DNA from: Altericroceibacterium xinjiangense | GTDB taxonomy: Bacteria > Pseudomonadota > Alphaproteobacteria > Sphingomonadales > Sphingomonadaceae | Length of the DNA stretch: 64,000 nt | Direction of reading: 5' to 3' | NCBI RefSeq assembly: GCF_003958635.1 | Contig: NZ_RSEK01000001.1 | Span: 62,001-126,000 of the forward strand | Part shown: in pieces, positions 32,402 to 40,923 of the stretch | Position numbering within the stretch: the stretch's first letter is position 1 | How the letters are laid out: each line of letters starts with the position of its first letter | Made by a program: the position numbers and the translations under genes | The notes under the pieces: model-generated | What the model was told of the DNA's origin: nothing | Seen by the model: only the letters and a program-made list of their open reading frames with translations | The model's database searches: none

Positions 32402-33294
32402 CAGTTCTCCATCCACCATTCCAGCAAGTGACGAGCGATTGCCTGGCGCGGCGGGGGAATGAAGGTGTCGCTTTCCTCCCCCTTTGCCAAGGCATCCGCC
32501 ACTTCAGCGCGCGTAAACCAGCGCGCATCTTCCAGTTCGGTACGGTCGATCGTCAGCGCATCGCTGCGGGCCTTGGCGTAGCAGCCAATCATCAGCTGCG
32601 CGGGGAATGGCCAAGGCTGGCTGGCGATGTACGTGACATCGCCCACGCGGACGCCCGCTTCCTCCTCCACCTCACGCGCGACGGCTTCCTCGATCGATTC
32701 GCCCGGTTCGACAAACCCGGCGAGCGCGGAGTACCGGCGCGGCGGAAAGCGTGGCTGGCGCCCCAGCAGCAAGCGTCGCTCCCCGTCGGCCTCGTGTTCG
32801 ACCAGCATGATGGTCACGGGGTCCACGCGCGGGAAATGCTGTCCGCCGCAGTCGGCGCTGGCGCAGTTGCGCTGCCAGCCGCCTTTCGCGGGTACGGTGT
32901 CGCCGCCGCACACGGCGCAGAAGCGGTAGCGGGCATGCCAATCGAGCAAGCTGCGGACCCCGCCGAACACCGCGAGATCTTCGTCCGGCAGAAGGGCGAT
33001 TGCTTCCCAGGTTCGGCTGCGGGCGTAAGCCGGATCGGCATCGCCCACAGTCGGTACGGCCGCGAACGCGGGCGTGCCGTCCCGTAGGCCGAGAAACACG
33101 AGTTCTGCTGTGCGGGAAGCCTCATCCAGCGGCGCCCAGACCAGCCCGCCCGCTGAATCCAGCTCTGGCAGCAGGCCGTCCAGTTTCAGCAGCAGCGCGT
33201 CCTGCTTCAGCAACAAGGCCAGCGCCTCGGGATCGGCGCGGAGGTGGTCCGCGCGGTCGATCCGGCTGCCGGTAAACGGGACCGGCCTGCTCAT
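32401..33294 (-). CDS. nudC: NAD(+) diphosphatase NudC
   Basis: The 297-residue protein has a zinc ribbon (FCAVCGG ... CASADCGG), the Nudix box GFVEPGESIEEAVAREVEEE ending in AGV, and the NudC signature SQPWPFPAQLMIG, with Ala-Gln where many relatives have other residues. NudC hydrolyses NADH/NAD+ and removes NAD caps from RNA. It is the middle gene of a tightly coupled three-gene operon, with ATGA upstream and TGATG downstream. Confidence 0.94.
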   Translation of the reverse strand: MSRPVPFTGSRIDRADHLRADPEALALLLKQDALLLKLDGLLPELDSAGGLVWAPLDEASRTAELVFLGLRDGTPAFAAVPTVGDADPAYARSRTWEAIALLPDEDLAVFGGVRSLLDWHARYRFCAVCGGDTVPAKGGWQRNCASADCGGQHFPRVDPVTIMLVEHEADGERRLLLGRQPRFPPRRYSALAGFVEPGESIEEAVAREVEEEAGVRVGDVTYIASQPWPFPAQLMIGCYAKARSDALTIDRTELEDARWFTRAEVADALAKGEESDTFIPPPRQAIARHLLEWWMEN

Positions 33295-34598
33295 GCGTTC
33301 GCCCTTGCAGCTGCGTCAGCGGCGACGGCGGCGGTGAACTGTTCGGGCACGGGATAAGCGGTGCTGGGCATGTATTGGGTGAACAGGCTGTGGCGCAGGC
33401 CGTTCCGCATATCGACCAGCCCCGCCGTTCCGGCCGCGCCGAACCAGCCGTAAATCCCTTCGGCCGCGCCCCGACCGACGCGTCCGCCTGCGCCGAATGC
33501 GAAATCGCGCGCAAACGGATCGGCCGGATCGAGCGTATCCGGCAGGAGGTTCGACGTGCCGAGCCGGACCGCTGCCTCGCTCATCACCCGGCGTCCTTCG
33601 ATTTCGCCGTACCCGGCGAGCATCTGCAGGAAGCGGTCGTAATCGCGCGGGGAGCTGACCAGCCCCGATCCGCCGAACGGAAACGGTGGCGGGTCGAGGA
33701 AGATCGAGTTCTGCGGCAAGTCAATCGGCAGCAGCAGCTTCCCGGCGACGAGGTAGTTGGTGGTCAGCCGGTAGACCTCGCGTTCAGGTACCTGGAAGAA
33801 CGTGCTGGGCATACCGACCGGATCGAATATGCGCTGTTGCAGGAATGCGTCGAAGCTCTGGCCGGAGACGACCTCGATCACCCGGCCCATCACGTCCAAC
33901 CCGACCGAATAGGACCAGCGCGTGCCCGGCTGATAAACAAGCGGCAGCTGCGCCAGTCCATCGACGAAGGCGGACAGGCTGCGGATCGGCTTGCCGCGGA
34001 ACAGGCCCGGCACCTCGATCCGGCTGACGACGCCGGGCACGAGGCCGCGCTGAAGATAGGCCTGCGCGATCGGTCCGCTTTGCACGATGCCGTAACCAAG
34101 GCCCGAAGTGTGGGTCAGCAGCATGCGGATCGTGATCGGGCGGACGGCGGGCGCCAGATTGTCCGGCGTGATTGGCCCGTCATAGACCGTCTGCACCTGC
34201 ATCGCGCCGAACTGCGGCAGGATCTCGGCCAGCGGCTGGTCGAGGCCGAGCTTGCCTTCGTCCACCAGCATCATCGCCGCCATTCCGGTAATCGGCTTGG
34301 TCATCGAATAGATGCGGTAGAGGCTGTCCGCGTCCGACAAGCGCTGCGAGCCCAATCCGTCCGTGCCGCGGGCAAGGAACACAGGGTCCTGCTGCCCCTG
34401 CCCCAGCGCGGCGACCATGTTGGCCACCCGGCGCGTGTCGACATATTGCGCGATCAGCGCCTCGACCCGAGGCCACGCGTCCGTACCTTGCGCGAGCAGC
34501 GGGGCGCCGAACGGCAGCGCAGTCAGGGCGGCGCCTGCGCCCAGCGCGGCTCCGTTGCGCAGCAGCGCCCGGCGGGAAAGCGAAATGTCGTGGTTCAT
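33291..34598 (-). CDS. Serine hydrolase, beta-lactamase/class C-like family
   Basis: The 435-residue protein begins with a twin-arginine-type signal (SLSRRALLRNGAALGAG). It has the SxxK motif SMTK with nucleophile Ser 98 in RIYSMTKPITG, a YSVG as the second-motif Tyr, and the C-terminal FGAGGRVGRGAAEGIYGWFG region typical of esterase EstB-like enzymes. It is probably a secreted esterase or D,D-peptidase-like hydrolase, not necessarily a beta-lactamase. It overlaps nudC by four bases. Confidence 0.88.
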   Translation of the reverse strand: MNHDISLSRRALLRNGAALGAGAALTALPFGAPLLAQGTDAWPRVEALIAQYVDTRRVANMVAALGQGQQDPVFLARGTDGLGSQRLSDADSLYRIYSMTKPITGMAAMMLVDEGKLGLDQPLAEILPQFGAMQVQTVYDGPITPDNLAPAVRPITIRMLLTHTSGLGYGIVQSGPIAQAYLQRGLVPGVVSRIEVPGLFRGKPIRSLSAFVDGLAQLPLVYQPGTRWSYSVGLDVMGRVIEVVSGQSFDAFLQQRIFDPVGMPSTFFQVPEREVYRLTTNYLVAGKLLLPIDLPQNSIFLDPPPFPFGGSGLVSSPRDYDRFLQMLAGYGEIEGRRVMSEAAVRLGTSNLLPDTLDPADPFARDFAFGAGGRVGRGAAEGIYGWFGAAGTAGLVDMRNGLRHSLFTQYMPSTAYPVPEQFTAAVAADAAARANA

Positions 34599-34699
34599 GG
34601 CCCGTGTTTCTCCCTTGCGCCGTGAATGGACGGTTTACACCGGGGATGCCAGCGGACAGCCGGTTGCCCCGGCGGACCGCACGTTGCATATTCGCGGCC

Positions 34700-34921
34700 A
34701 TGCTGAACCTGCTTTCGATAGTGATTGGCGTGGTCGCCCTGCTGCTGGCGATCCCAGCCACCCTTCCTCTGCTGGGCTGGGGCAACTGGTTCGTCCTGCC
34801 GATCGCGCTGGTGGGCACCGTCATTGGCGCGATGTCATCCCGCAACGGGGGGCGTAACTTCTGCCTGATCGTGTTCGTGCTTGCCACGATCCGGCTGATG
34901 CTGGGCGGCGGGATTTTCTAG
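34700..34921 (+). CDS. Small membrane protein with two or more hydrophobic helices
   Basis: The 73-residue protein is largely hydrophobic: MLNLLSIVIGVVALLLAIPA, WFVLPIALVGTVIGAM and NFCLIVFVLATIRLMLGGG. It should be a small inner-membrane protein with two or three helices. It is divergent from the serine hydrolase gene and has no clear ribosome site. The function is unknown. Confidence 0.6.
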   Translation: MLNLLSIVIGVVALLLAIPATLPLLGWGNWFVLPIALVGTVIGAMSSRNGGRNFCLIVFVLATIRLMLGGGIF

Positions 34922-35310
34922 GACCCTGCCGAGCCGGAAAAATGCGGCTGAGGTTTACACACCTGACACAGGTTGACAGTCGGGACTGACGAGTTCTGCA
35001 GCCTGTTCAGCCCGGATTTCCGCGGGTTTTCCCGTTCAGCGCGACACCTGAGGCGTTTCCGCGAAAAAGAAATGTTCGTTCGCGTGAGTGGATGAATATT
35101 GCGCAGCAGTTGGGGCGGAAAACCGACGATGGAAAAGAGCCTTTCCCGGTCTGGCGTGGTCGGGCGCTGTAGGAAACAGCCTCTGGTACAGGTTTACGAC
35201 ACGCTGCTTGCGCGCTGGGCCGCTCGTCAGGCAGATCCTGCGTACGGTCCGGGCAGGAGGCGAACAGCGGCGTGCAGATTGAGCGCCGGAGGCCGCCTGA
35301 TCTGCCGATC
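34922..35310. other. Intergenic region between convergent genes, with a small palindrome
   Basis: About 390 bases separate the 3' end of the small membrane protein gene from the 3' end of the HD-GYP gene. No frame looks coding. It contains ACCTG-aca-CAGGT (34961-34973), a TTGACA (34973-34978) without a matching -10 box, and CAGT-cggg-ACTG. A small RNA cannot be ruled out. Confidence 0.45.
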
Positions 35311-36555
35311 CTATACCCACTGGGCTCCCATCTTCACGAGGCTGTCGATCTTCTCTTGCTCGATGCCCCAGGCAGCCGGGTCAGCCTCGGCGAGGATATC
35401 GCCCGAGCGACCGCCCCCCGCGACGATGAGTTCGGTGCGGGTAAACGTCCGCTCGCGGGTTGAATAGAAGGCCAGGACCTTCGGGCTTGTTCCGTACCGG
35501 CCGCCCTCAATGACGACGCCGAGCCGGTCCTTGCGCAGCTGAACGACGAGGCCGACCGGGAACACGCCGATGCTCAGCATGAACGCGAACAGGAGCTGCG
35601 GGTCGAAATGCCCGGTCCATTGCCGCATGCGGGTAATCGCTTCCACCGGCGGCCAGGCTTCCTTGTATGGGCGAATGGATGTCACGGCGTCGTAGACGTC
35701 GCAAATCGCTCCCATCCGTGCCTCCCGGCTGATCTGCTCTGCCTGGAGCCCGTAAGGATAGCCCGTCCCGTCAATCTTTTCGTGGTGGTGCTGGCACACG
35801 TCCAGCGCGACCGCCGGAAGGTTGTCCATCCCGCGCAGCAGCCGACAACCCTCCATCACATGGGTTTGCGCCAGCGCGAACTCCTCATCGGTCAACCGGC
35901 CCGGCTTGTGGAGCACGGCCGTGGGGATCAGCAGCTTGCCGATGTCATGCAGCAGGCCCGCCATCCCCAGATCTGCCGACGTTTGCCTGTCGAGCCCAAG
36001 CTGACGCGCGAGATTGATCATCAGCGCACAGACGGCAACGGAATGAAGATAGGTGTACTCGTCCCTCGCCTTGAGTCGCAGGACCGTGAGAAGAGCATCG
36101 CGATTGCCCTCGATCGAGGTAGCGACGTCTTCGACGACGGACAGGACGGCGGTGGACTGGATCGCCTTCCCAAGCCGCGCCGGGTCGAGAATTTCCCGCA
36201 TTGCCTCCCTGGAACGGTCCAGGACCTGCATCGCCGCGGCGGTTTTCTCGTCCTGCGCGCGCACCCCGTCGGGCAAGGTCGCCGGTACCGCTTCCGCTTC
36301 CGCCGGGCGCGGCAAGTCGCAGCCTTTCGACGTGTCGATCAGGAGCGTTTCGACATTGCTGGCAAGCACCTTCGCCAGATCGCTTTCCCGCTGGAGCAGA
36401 AAACCGCGCTTCCAGAACGGGTGCCTGAACCACGACCCGTCGAAGGCGTGGATATGCATGCCTAGTCGGAGCTGATCGCGATGGATCCGTCTGAGCCTCG
36501 TGCCGCTTGTTTCCGCCGCCCCATTTGTGCGCGAGCCCAATATCCGCTGCTCCAT
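35311..36555 (-). CDS. HD-GYP domain protein with N-terminal DUF3391 (probable c-di-GMP phosphodiesterase)
   Basis: The 414-residue protein has an N-terminal DUF3391 domain (RIHRDQLRLGMHIHAFDGSW, FLLQRESDLAKVL) and an HD-GYP domain with HSVAVCALMINLARQLG, the metal-binding HDIGK, HHHEKIDGTGYPYGL with the GYP signature, and GAICDVYDAVTSIRPYKEAW. HD-GYP proteins hydrolyse c-di-GMP. No diguanylate cyclase is near. I chose the ATG at 36555; a frame extending 91 codons upstream is low-complexity and overlaps the promoter region shared with the divergent PLP enzyme. Confidence 0.9.
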   Translation of the reverse strand: MEQRILGSRTNGAAETSGTRLRRIHRDQLRLGMHIHAFDGSWFRHPFWKRGFLLQRESDLAKVLASNVETLLIDTSKGCDLPRPAEAEAVPATLPDGVRAQDEKTAAAMQVLDRSREAMREILDPARLGKAIQSTAVLSVVEDVATSIEGNRDALLTVLRLKARDEYTYLHSVAVCALMINLARQLGLDRQTSADLGMAGLLHDIGKLLIPTAVLHKPGRLTDEEFALAQTHVMEGCRLLRGMDNLPAVALDVCQHHHEKIDGTGYPYGLQAEQISREARMGAICDVYDAVTSIRPYKEAWPPVEAITRMRQWTGHFDPQLLFAFMLSIGVFPVGLVVQLRKDRLGVVIEGGRYGTSPKVLAFYSTRERTFTRTELIVAGGGRSGDILAEADPAAWGIEQEKIDSLVKMGAQWV

Positions 36556-36739
36556 CCCAAAACCGATGACGTCATTATAGACGCCTTCGTACGTGAGAGG
36601 ACCATCTGGAAGAAACGGAAGAGAGCGGCAAGCCCCGCCGCCGGACACGGCACGCGCGCCAGCGGGCAGGCGCTGCCAATCGGTGGCACTTGTCTGAAGC
36701 ATCTCGCCTCGCAGGCGGTCAGCGGTTACACTCGCAACC

Positions 36740-38056
36740 ATGACCGATCCGATCGACACGCCGACTCCGCGGCGCAAGCCAAAGCCCGAAGTGACCACGC
36801 TTGGCGGGCGGGAGCTGAAGCCCTCCACACTGATGATGGGCTTTGGCTACGATCCTGCCTTGTCGGAAGGATCGCTGAAGCCGCCGATCTTCCTGACCAG
36901 CACCTTCGCCTTCGAAAGCGCGGAAGCCGGCAAGCGGCATTTTGAGCGGATCACGGGAGTGCGCGAAGGCGGCGCCGAAGGGCTGGTCTATTCCCGGTTC
37001 AACGGGCCCAACCAGGAAATTCTCGAGGACCGGCTCGGCATCTGGGACGGCGCGGAGGACGCGCTGGTGTTCTCATCCGGAATGTCCGCCATCGCCACGC
37101 TGCTGCTGGCCTGGTGCAGCGCGGGCGACGTGGTGGTTCATTCCGGTCCGCTTTACGCGGCGACCGAAGGGTTCATCGGGAAGGTTCTGGGCAAGTACGG
37201 CGTCACCTATCTCGATTTCCCGGCCGGGGCTTCGCGGGAGGAAATCGACTCGGTCATCGCCCGGGCGAAGGAGCAGGCGGCGCGGCAGGGCGGCAAGCTG
37301 GCGCTGGTCTATCTGGAAAGCCCGGCCAATCCCACCAACGCGCTGGTCGATATCGAGGCAGTCGCCGCCGCGCGCGATGCCGCCTTCGAAGGCGAGGAAG
37401 CCAGGCCGCCGGTCGCGATCGACAATACGTTCCTTGGGCCCTTGTGGCAAAGGCCGCTGAAGCACGGGGCGGACATCGTGGTCTATTCGCTGACCAAGTA
37501 TGCCGGCGGGCATTCGGATCTCGTCGCCGGCGGGCTTTCCGGCAGCAAGGCGATGATGGACCCGATCCGCGCTTTGCGGAACACGATGGGCACGATCTGC
37601 GATCCCAACACCGCGTGGATGCTGCTGCGCAGCCTGGAAACGCTGGAAATTCGGATGGAAAAGGCCGGGCGCAACGCCGCGGCGGTCTGCGCTTTCCTGA
37701 AGGACCACCCGAAGGTGGACGGGCTCGGCTATCTCGGGATGATCGAGGATTCGCACCAGCAGGACATCTTCCGCCGCCATTGCACCGGAGCGGGCAGCAC
37801 GTTCTCCCTGTTCGTGAAAGGCGGGGAGGCGGAGTCGTTCCGGTTCCTCGACTCGCTGTGCGTCGCCAAGCTGGCAGTCAGCCTTGGCGGAACCGAAACG
37901 CTCGCCAGCCATCCGGCGGCAATGACGCACTTGTCAGTCCCGGCGGAGCGCAAGCGGGCGCTGGGGATTACGGACAACCTCGTGAGGATCTCCATCGGGA
38001 TCGAGGACGCGGGTGACCTGATCGCCGATTTCGATCAAGCTCTCGCGGCAGTCTAG
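36740..38056 (+). CDS. Cystathionine gamma-synthase family PLP-dependent enzyme
   Basis: The 438-residue protein belongs to the Cys/Met metabolism PLP family: PIFLTSTFAFES, YSRFNGPNQEILEDRLG, VFSSGMSAIATLLLAW, LVYLESPANPTNALVDIE, DNTFLGPLWQRPL, the PLP-binding Lys in YSLTKYAGGHSD and SLGGTETLASHPAAMTH. The longer N-terminus and VHSGPLYAATEGF are typical of the group annotated as a CGS-family protein rather than MetB/MetC proper. A transsulfuration or gamma-lyase role is expected; the exact substrate is open. No SAM riboswitch is visible in the leader. Confidence 0.9.
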   Translation: MTDPIDTPTPRRKPKPEVTTLGGRELKPSTLMMGFGYDPALSEGSLKPPIFLTSTFAFESAEAGKRHFERITGVREGGAEGLVYSRFNGPNQEILEDRLGIWDGAEDALVFSSGMSAIATLLLAWCSAGDVVVHSGPLYAATEGFIGKVLGKYGVTYLDFPAGASREEIDSVIARAKEQAARQGGKLALVYLESPANPTNALVDIEAVAAARDAAFEGEEARPPVAIDNTFLGPLWQRPLKHGADIVVYSLTKYAGGHSDLVAGGLSGSKAMMDPIRALRNTMGTICDPNTAWMLLRSLETLEIRMEKAGRNAAAVCAFLKDHPKVDGLGYLGMIEDSHQQDIFRRHCTGAGSTFSLFVKGGEAESFRFLDSLCVAKLAVSLGGTETLASHPAAMTHLSVPAERKRALGITDNLVRISIGIEDAGDLIADFDQALAAV

Positions 38057-38058
38057 CC

Positions 38059-38077
38059 GGGCTGCTTCAGCCCTTCC
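38059..38077. terminator. Short hairpin between convergent genes
   Basis: GGGCTG-ctt-CAGCCC followed by TTCC lies just after the PLP enzyme stop and overlaps the stop of the convergent J-protein gene. The stem is only 6 bp, so it is a weak terminator candidate. Confidence 0.3.
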
Positions 38078-38600
38078 AGGTGCGCCGTTCCTCAGCCTGG
38101 CGGAGGACTTCGTAGGCCACCTGGTAGGCCTGGAACGCCTTGGCCGCTTCGGCATCGTTCGGGCGCACGTCGGGGTGGAGTTCCTTCGCCTTGGCGCGCC
38201 AGGCCTTCTTGATCGTTTCGAAGTCCACGTCGGATTCCAGGTCGAACACGCCAAGCGCGCGCATTTCATCGGCGCTGCGATTGCCGTCGCCCGGCCCCGC
38301 CCAGCCATAGTGCGATGCTTCGGCATAACCGGCGTTCTCGTTCCGCTCCGCCTTTTCGCGAGCTTGCGCCTCGGCCTTTTCAAGGCCCGCGAAATAGTCC
38401 CACCTCGAATTGTATTCGGCGGCGTGCTTCTGGCAGAAATGCCAACGTTCCGGGCTGTTCGGCGCCTTGGGTGCGGGGCAATTGCCCACATCGGTGCAGC
38501 CGTGCCGGTCGCACAGGCGCACGTTGGCTGCCTCGCGCCCGGATTCGTATCCACGCCAGCGGGGAAAGCCCCAGTCCATGGAACGGCCGGAGCGGCTCAT
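38067..38600 (-). CDS. J-domain protein with C-terminal J domain and N-terminal Cys/His cluster
   Basis: The 177-residue protein ends in a J domain (about 113-177) with the HPD motif in ELHPDVRPND after FETIKKAWRAKAK. The N-terminal part holds C30, C35, C41 and C56 with H33, H54 and H59 (LCDRHGCTDVGNC, WHFCQKHAAEYN), a possible zinc site, then an Ala/Glu-rich helix. It would recruit DnaK to a client. The ATG at 38600 is chosen; 36 more upstream codons lack conserved features. Confidence 0.85.
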   Translation of the reverse strand: MSRSGRSMDWGFPRWRGYESGREAANVRLCDRHGCTDVGNCPAPKAPNSPERWHFCQKHAAEYNSRWDYFAGLEKAEAQAREKAERNENAGYAEASHYGWAGPGDGNRSADEMRALGVFDLESDVDFETIKKAWRAKAKELHPDVRPNDAEAAKAFQAYQVAYEVLRQAEERRTWKG

Positions 38601-38756
38601 GACAGGAATATCCGGGTCATTCGTGCCGATGTAGAGATCACACACGGCGCTGAAAAGGGAAGTTCCGATACAATTCGGACAAGCGGGTAAAGATTGGCTG
38701 CTTTGCAAACGCCGCCCAAGGGATTATCTGGCGCGCAACGCAAATCGAGAACTCCC

Positions 38757-38939
38757 ATGAGCAAGCAGCTGACTCTCTCCGCCGTGCTCTCCGTCTGTGC
38801 GATGATGGCGTTCGTATCCGTTTTCGGCACCGAGGGGGCAACCCCCGCATGGAACGAAGCGGGCGCGGCGACCGAGATCGCCGCACCCATCGTGTCGGCC
38901 AAGCTGCCGGCGTTCCCGGCGTTCTTTACGCTCCAGTAA
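38757..38939 (+). CDS. Small exported hypothetical protein
   Basis: The 60-residue protein has a signal-like or anchoring segment (LTLSAVLSVCAMMAFVSVFG) and a short Ala/Pro-rich tail. Its stop abuts the pal stop codon directly. No family is recognised and the ribosome site is weak. The codon pattern fits the neighbours, but the call is uncertain. Confidence 0.5.
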   Translation: MSKQLTLSAVLSVCAMMAFVSVFGTEGATPAWNEAGAATEIAAPIVSAKLPAFPAFFTLQ

Positions 38940-39458
38940 CTACTCGACGACCACCGTCACCGCGCGGCGGTTGCGCGCCCAGGACGATTCGTTGGAGCCC
39001 AGCGCATCCGGGCGTTCCTTGCCGTAGCTGATCGTGGTCAGCCGGGTCGCCGGAATGCCCAGCCCGATCAGGTAGTTCTTCGCCGCGTTGGCCCGGCGTT
39101 CCCCAAGAGCGAGGTTGTATTCGCGCGTGCCGCGTTCATCGGCGTGGCCTTCCAGCCGGGCGCGGGCGTTCGGGTACTGCAGCAAATACTGCGCCTGCTG
39201 GCGCAGCGCGGCCGCGTCTTCGGCATCGACGTTGTACTGGTCGGTGTCGAAGTAGATCACGTCCCGCCCGCTCATCGCCTGGCGGAAGTGCCCCTGCGAG
39301 CCGGGAGCCATGCCGGGAGCCTGCGGCGCGGCGGCAACCGGGGCAGCGGTCTGAACCGGAGCAGCGGGAGGCGGCGGCAGTTGCTCCGGGGCTTTCTTGG
39401 AGCATGCGCCCAAGGCAAGCAGGCTCACGGCCGTAACGGTAACAGCAAGTCTTTTCAT
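38940..39458 (-). CDS. pal: Peptidoglycan-associated lipoprotein Pal
   Basis: The 172-residue protein has the lipobox LALGAC (Cys 19), a Pro/Ala-rich linker and an OmpA-like domain with VIYFDTDQYNVD, LEGHADERGTREYNLALGERRA and the Asp/Arg residues that hold diaminopimelate of peptidoglycan. Pal anchors the outer membrane to the wall and is the target of Tol-driven relocation at division. It follows tolB after 73 bases. Confidence 0.96.
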   Translation of the reverse strand: MKRLAVTVTAVSLLALGACSKKAPEQLPPPPAAPVQTAAPVAAAPQAPGMAPGSQGHFRQAMSGRDVIYFDTDQYNVDAEDAAALRQQAQYLLQYPNARARLEGHADERGTREYNLALGERRANAAKNYLIGLGIPATRLTTISYGKERPDALGSNESSWARNRRAVTVVVE

Positions 39459-39531
39459 ATCTTCCTCCTCCTCGTCAAAGTTCTGGTCCGACTTCCCGTC
39501 CCGTGACCTTTCCAGTCAATGCTCAACGCAT

Positions 39532-40923
39532 TCAGGGCAAAACCGGTCCCCACGCCGGGTCCGATGCGCCCACCGGGGTCGGCAGGCGGCGCAAGTTGCT
39601 GCCGGTCAGATCGACTTGCCACAGGGATGTTTCACCTGAATTGGGCTGGGTCCGGAAGAACTGGACAATGCGGCCGTTGGGTGCCCAGGTCGGCGCTTCG
39701 TCCTGCCAGCCGTCGGTCAGGTGACGCATTCCGCGGCCGTTCGGGTTCATCACCGCGACTCGGAGGTTTCCGGCGACGTGCGTGAAGGCGATCTGGTCTC
39801 CGCGCGGGCTCCATTCCGGAGTAGCCGCGCGGCCGCCGAAGAAGCTCAAGCGCCGCTGGCCCGATCCATCGGCGCCCATCACGTAGATCTGCTGGCTGCC
39901 GGACCGGTCGCTTTCGAACACGATCTGCGATCCATCGGGGGAGTAGGACCCGCCGATGTCGATCCCCGGACTGTCGGTCAGCCGCACGCTACGCCCGCCG
40001 CCGACCGGCACGCGGTAGATGTCCGTGTTCCCCGCCACCGCCATCGAATAGAGGATGTAGCGCCCATCCGGTGACCAGCGGGGAGCGAGCGTCGGGTTCT
40101 CACTCCGCGTGACGAGCTGCTGCTTGCCCGTGCCGATATCGTAGATGTAGATGCTTGGATTGCCGTCGACATAGCTCAGATAGACGATCTGGCTGTAGTC
40201 GGGCGAATAGCGCGGGGTCAGCGCGGTTGCCTGGCCGTTGGTGATGAAGCGGTGGTTGGCTCCGTCCGAATCCATGATCGCCAGCCGCTTCACGCGCCGG
40301 TCTTTCGGGCCGGTCTCCGCGATGTAGGCGATCTTGCTGTCGAAGAACGGGCTTTCCCCGGACAAGCGCGAATAGACCAGGTCGGCGCACTTGTGCGCGG
40401 CCCGGCGCCACTCGGTAGGGGCAAACTCCCAGCCCTGCCGGACCAGCTCTTCCTGCAGCCGAACGTCGTAGAGATAGCAGCCGACCGTCAGGTTGCCGTT
40501 CGCCCCGGGACGGACATAGCCGTGGACCAGCATTTCAGCGGAACGCGCACCCCACGATCCCCACGCAGGCGACGTGATCTGGTCATAGGCGGGGCGCGGC
40601 AGGTTGTCGGGCCCGACCGGTTGAAACAAGCCGTTGAACCGCAAGTCGTTGTAGATGACCTGGGCGATTTCCTGGCCCAGCGCGGCGGTTCCCTGCGCAT
40701 TGGCTGGGGTCGGCTGATCGCGGTTGGTGGCGAAGGCGGGGATCGCGATGCCGATATCCTGCCAGTTGCCTTCCGCCGAGACGGTGACCGACAGCCCTTC
40801 CTCTTCAAGCTCGGCAGCCGGGGCGGTCGGTGGAGGAGCCTCCGGCGCCAGCTGCGCGGCGGCGGGCGTGGCCGCCAGCAGCGCGGTGGAAAGCAGGGAA
40901 GCGAGAAAGAGAGATCGGGTCAT
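39532..40923 (-). CDS. tolB: Tol-Pal system beta-propeller protein TolB
   Basis: The 463-residue periplasmic protein has a Sec signal (cut near AAAQLAP), an N-terminal domain with IAQVIYNDLRFNGLF, and a six-bladed propeller with repeated TALTPRYSPDYSQIVYLSY-like and LAPRWSPDGRYILYSMA-like blades. TolB binds Pal. Its start overlaps the tolA stop by four bases. Confidence 0.96.
   Translation of the reverse strand: MTRSLFLASLLSTALLAATPAAAQLAPEAPPPTAPAAELEEEGLSVTVSAEGNWQDIGIAIPAFATNRDQPTPANAQGTAALGQEIAQVIYNDLRFNGLFQPVGPDNLPRPAYDQITSPAWGSWGARSAEMLVHGYVRPGANGNLTVGCYLYDVRLQEELVRQGWEFAPTEWRRAAHKCADLVYSRLSGESPFFDSKIAYIAETGPKDRRVKRLAIMDSDGANHRFITNGQATALTPRYSPDYSQIVYLSYVDGNPSIYIYDIGTGKQQLVTRSENPTLAPRWSPDGRYILYSMAVAGNTDIYRVPVGGGRSVRLTDSPGIDIGGSYSPDGSQIVFESDRSGSQQIYVMGADGSGQRRLSFFGGRAATPEWSPRGDQIAFTHVAGNLRVAVMNPNGRGMRHLTDGWQDEAPTWAPNGRIVQFFRTQPNSGETSLWQVDLTGSNLRRLPTPVGASDPAWGPVLP

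Noticed and set aside
33291-34598. Antibiotic-resistance beta-lactamase
   Set aside because: The SxxK motif exists, but the twin-arginine signal, context with nudC and frnE, and the C-terminal region fit the EstB-like esterase group better.
36556-36739. SAM riboswitch before the cystathionine gamma-synthase family gene
   Set aside because: I looked for a SAM-type aptamer and found no matching conserved core; only an ordinary divergent gap is seen.
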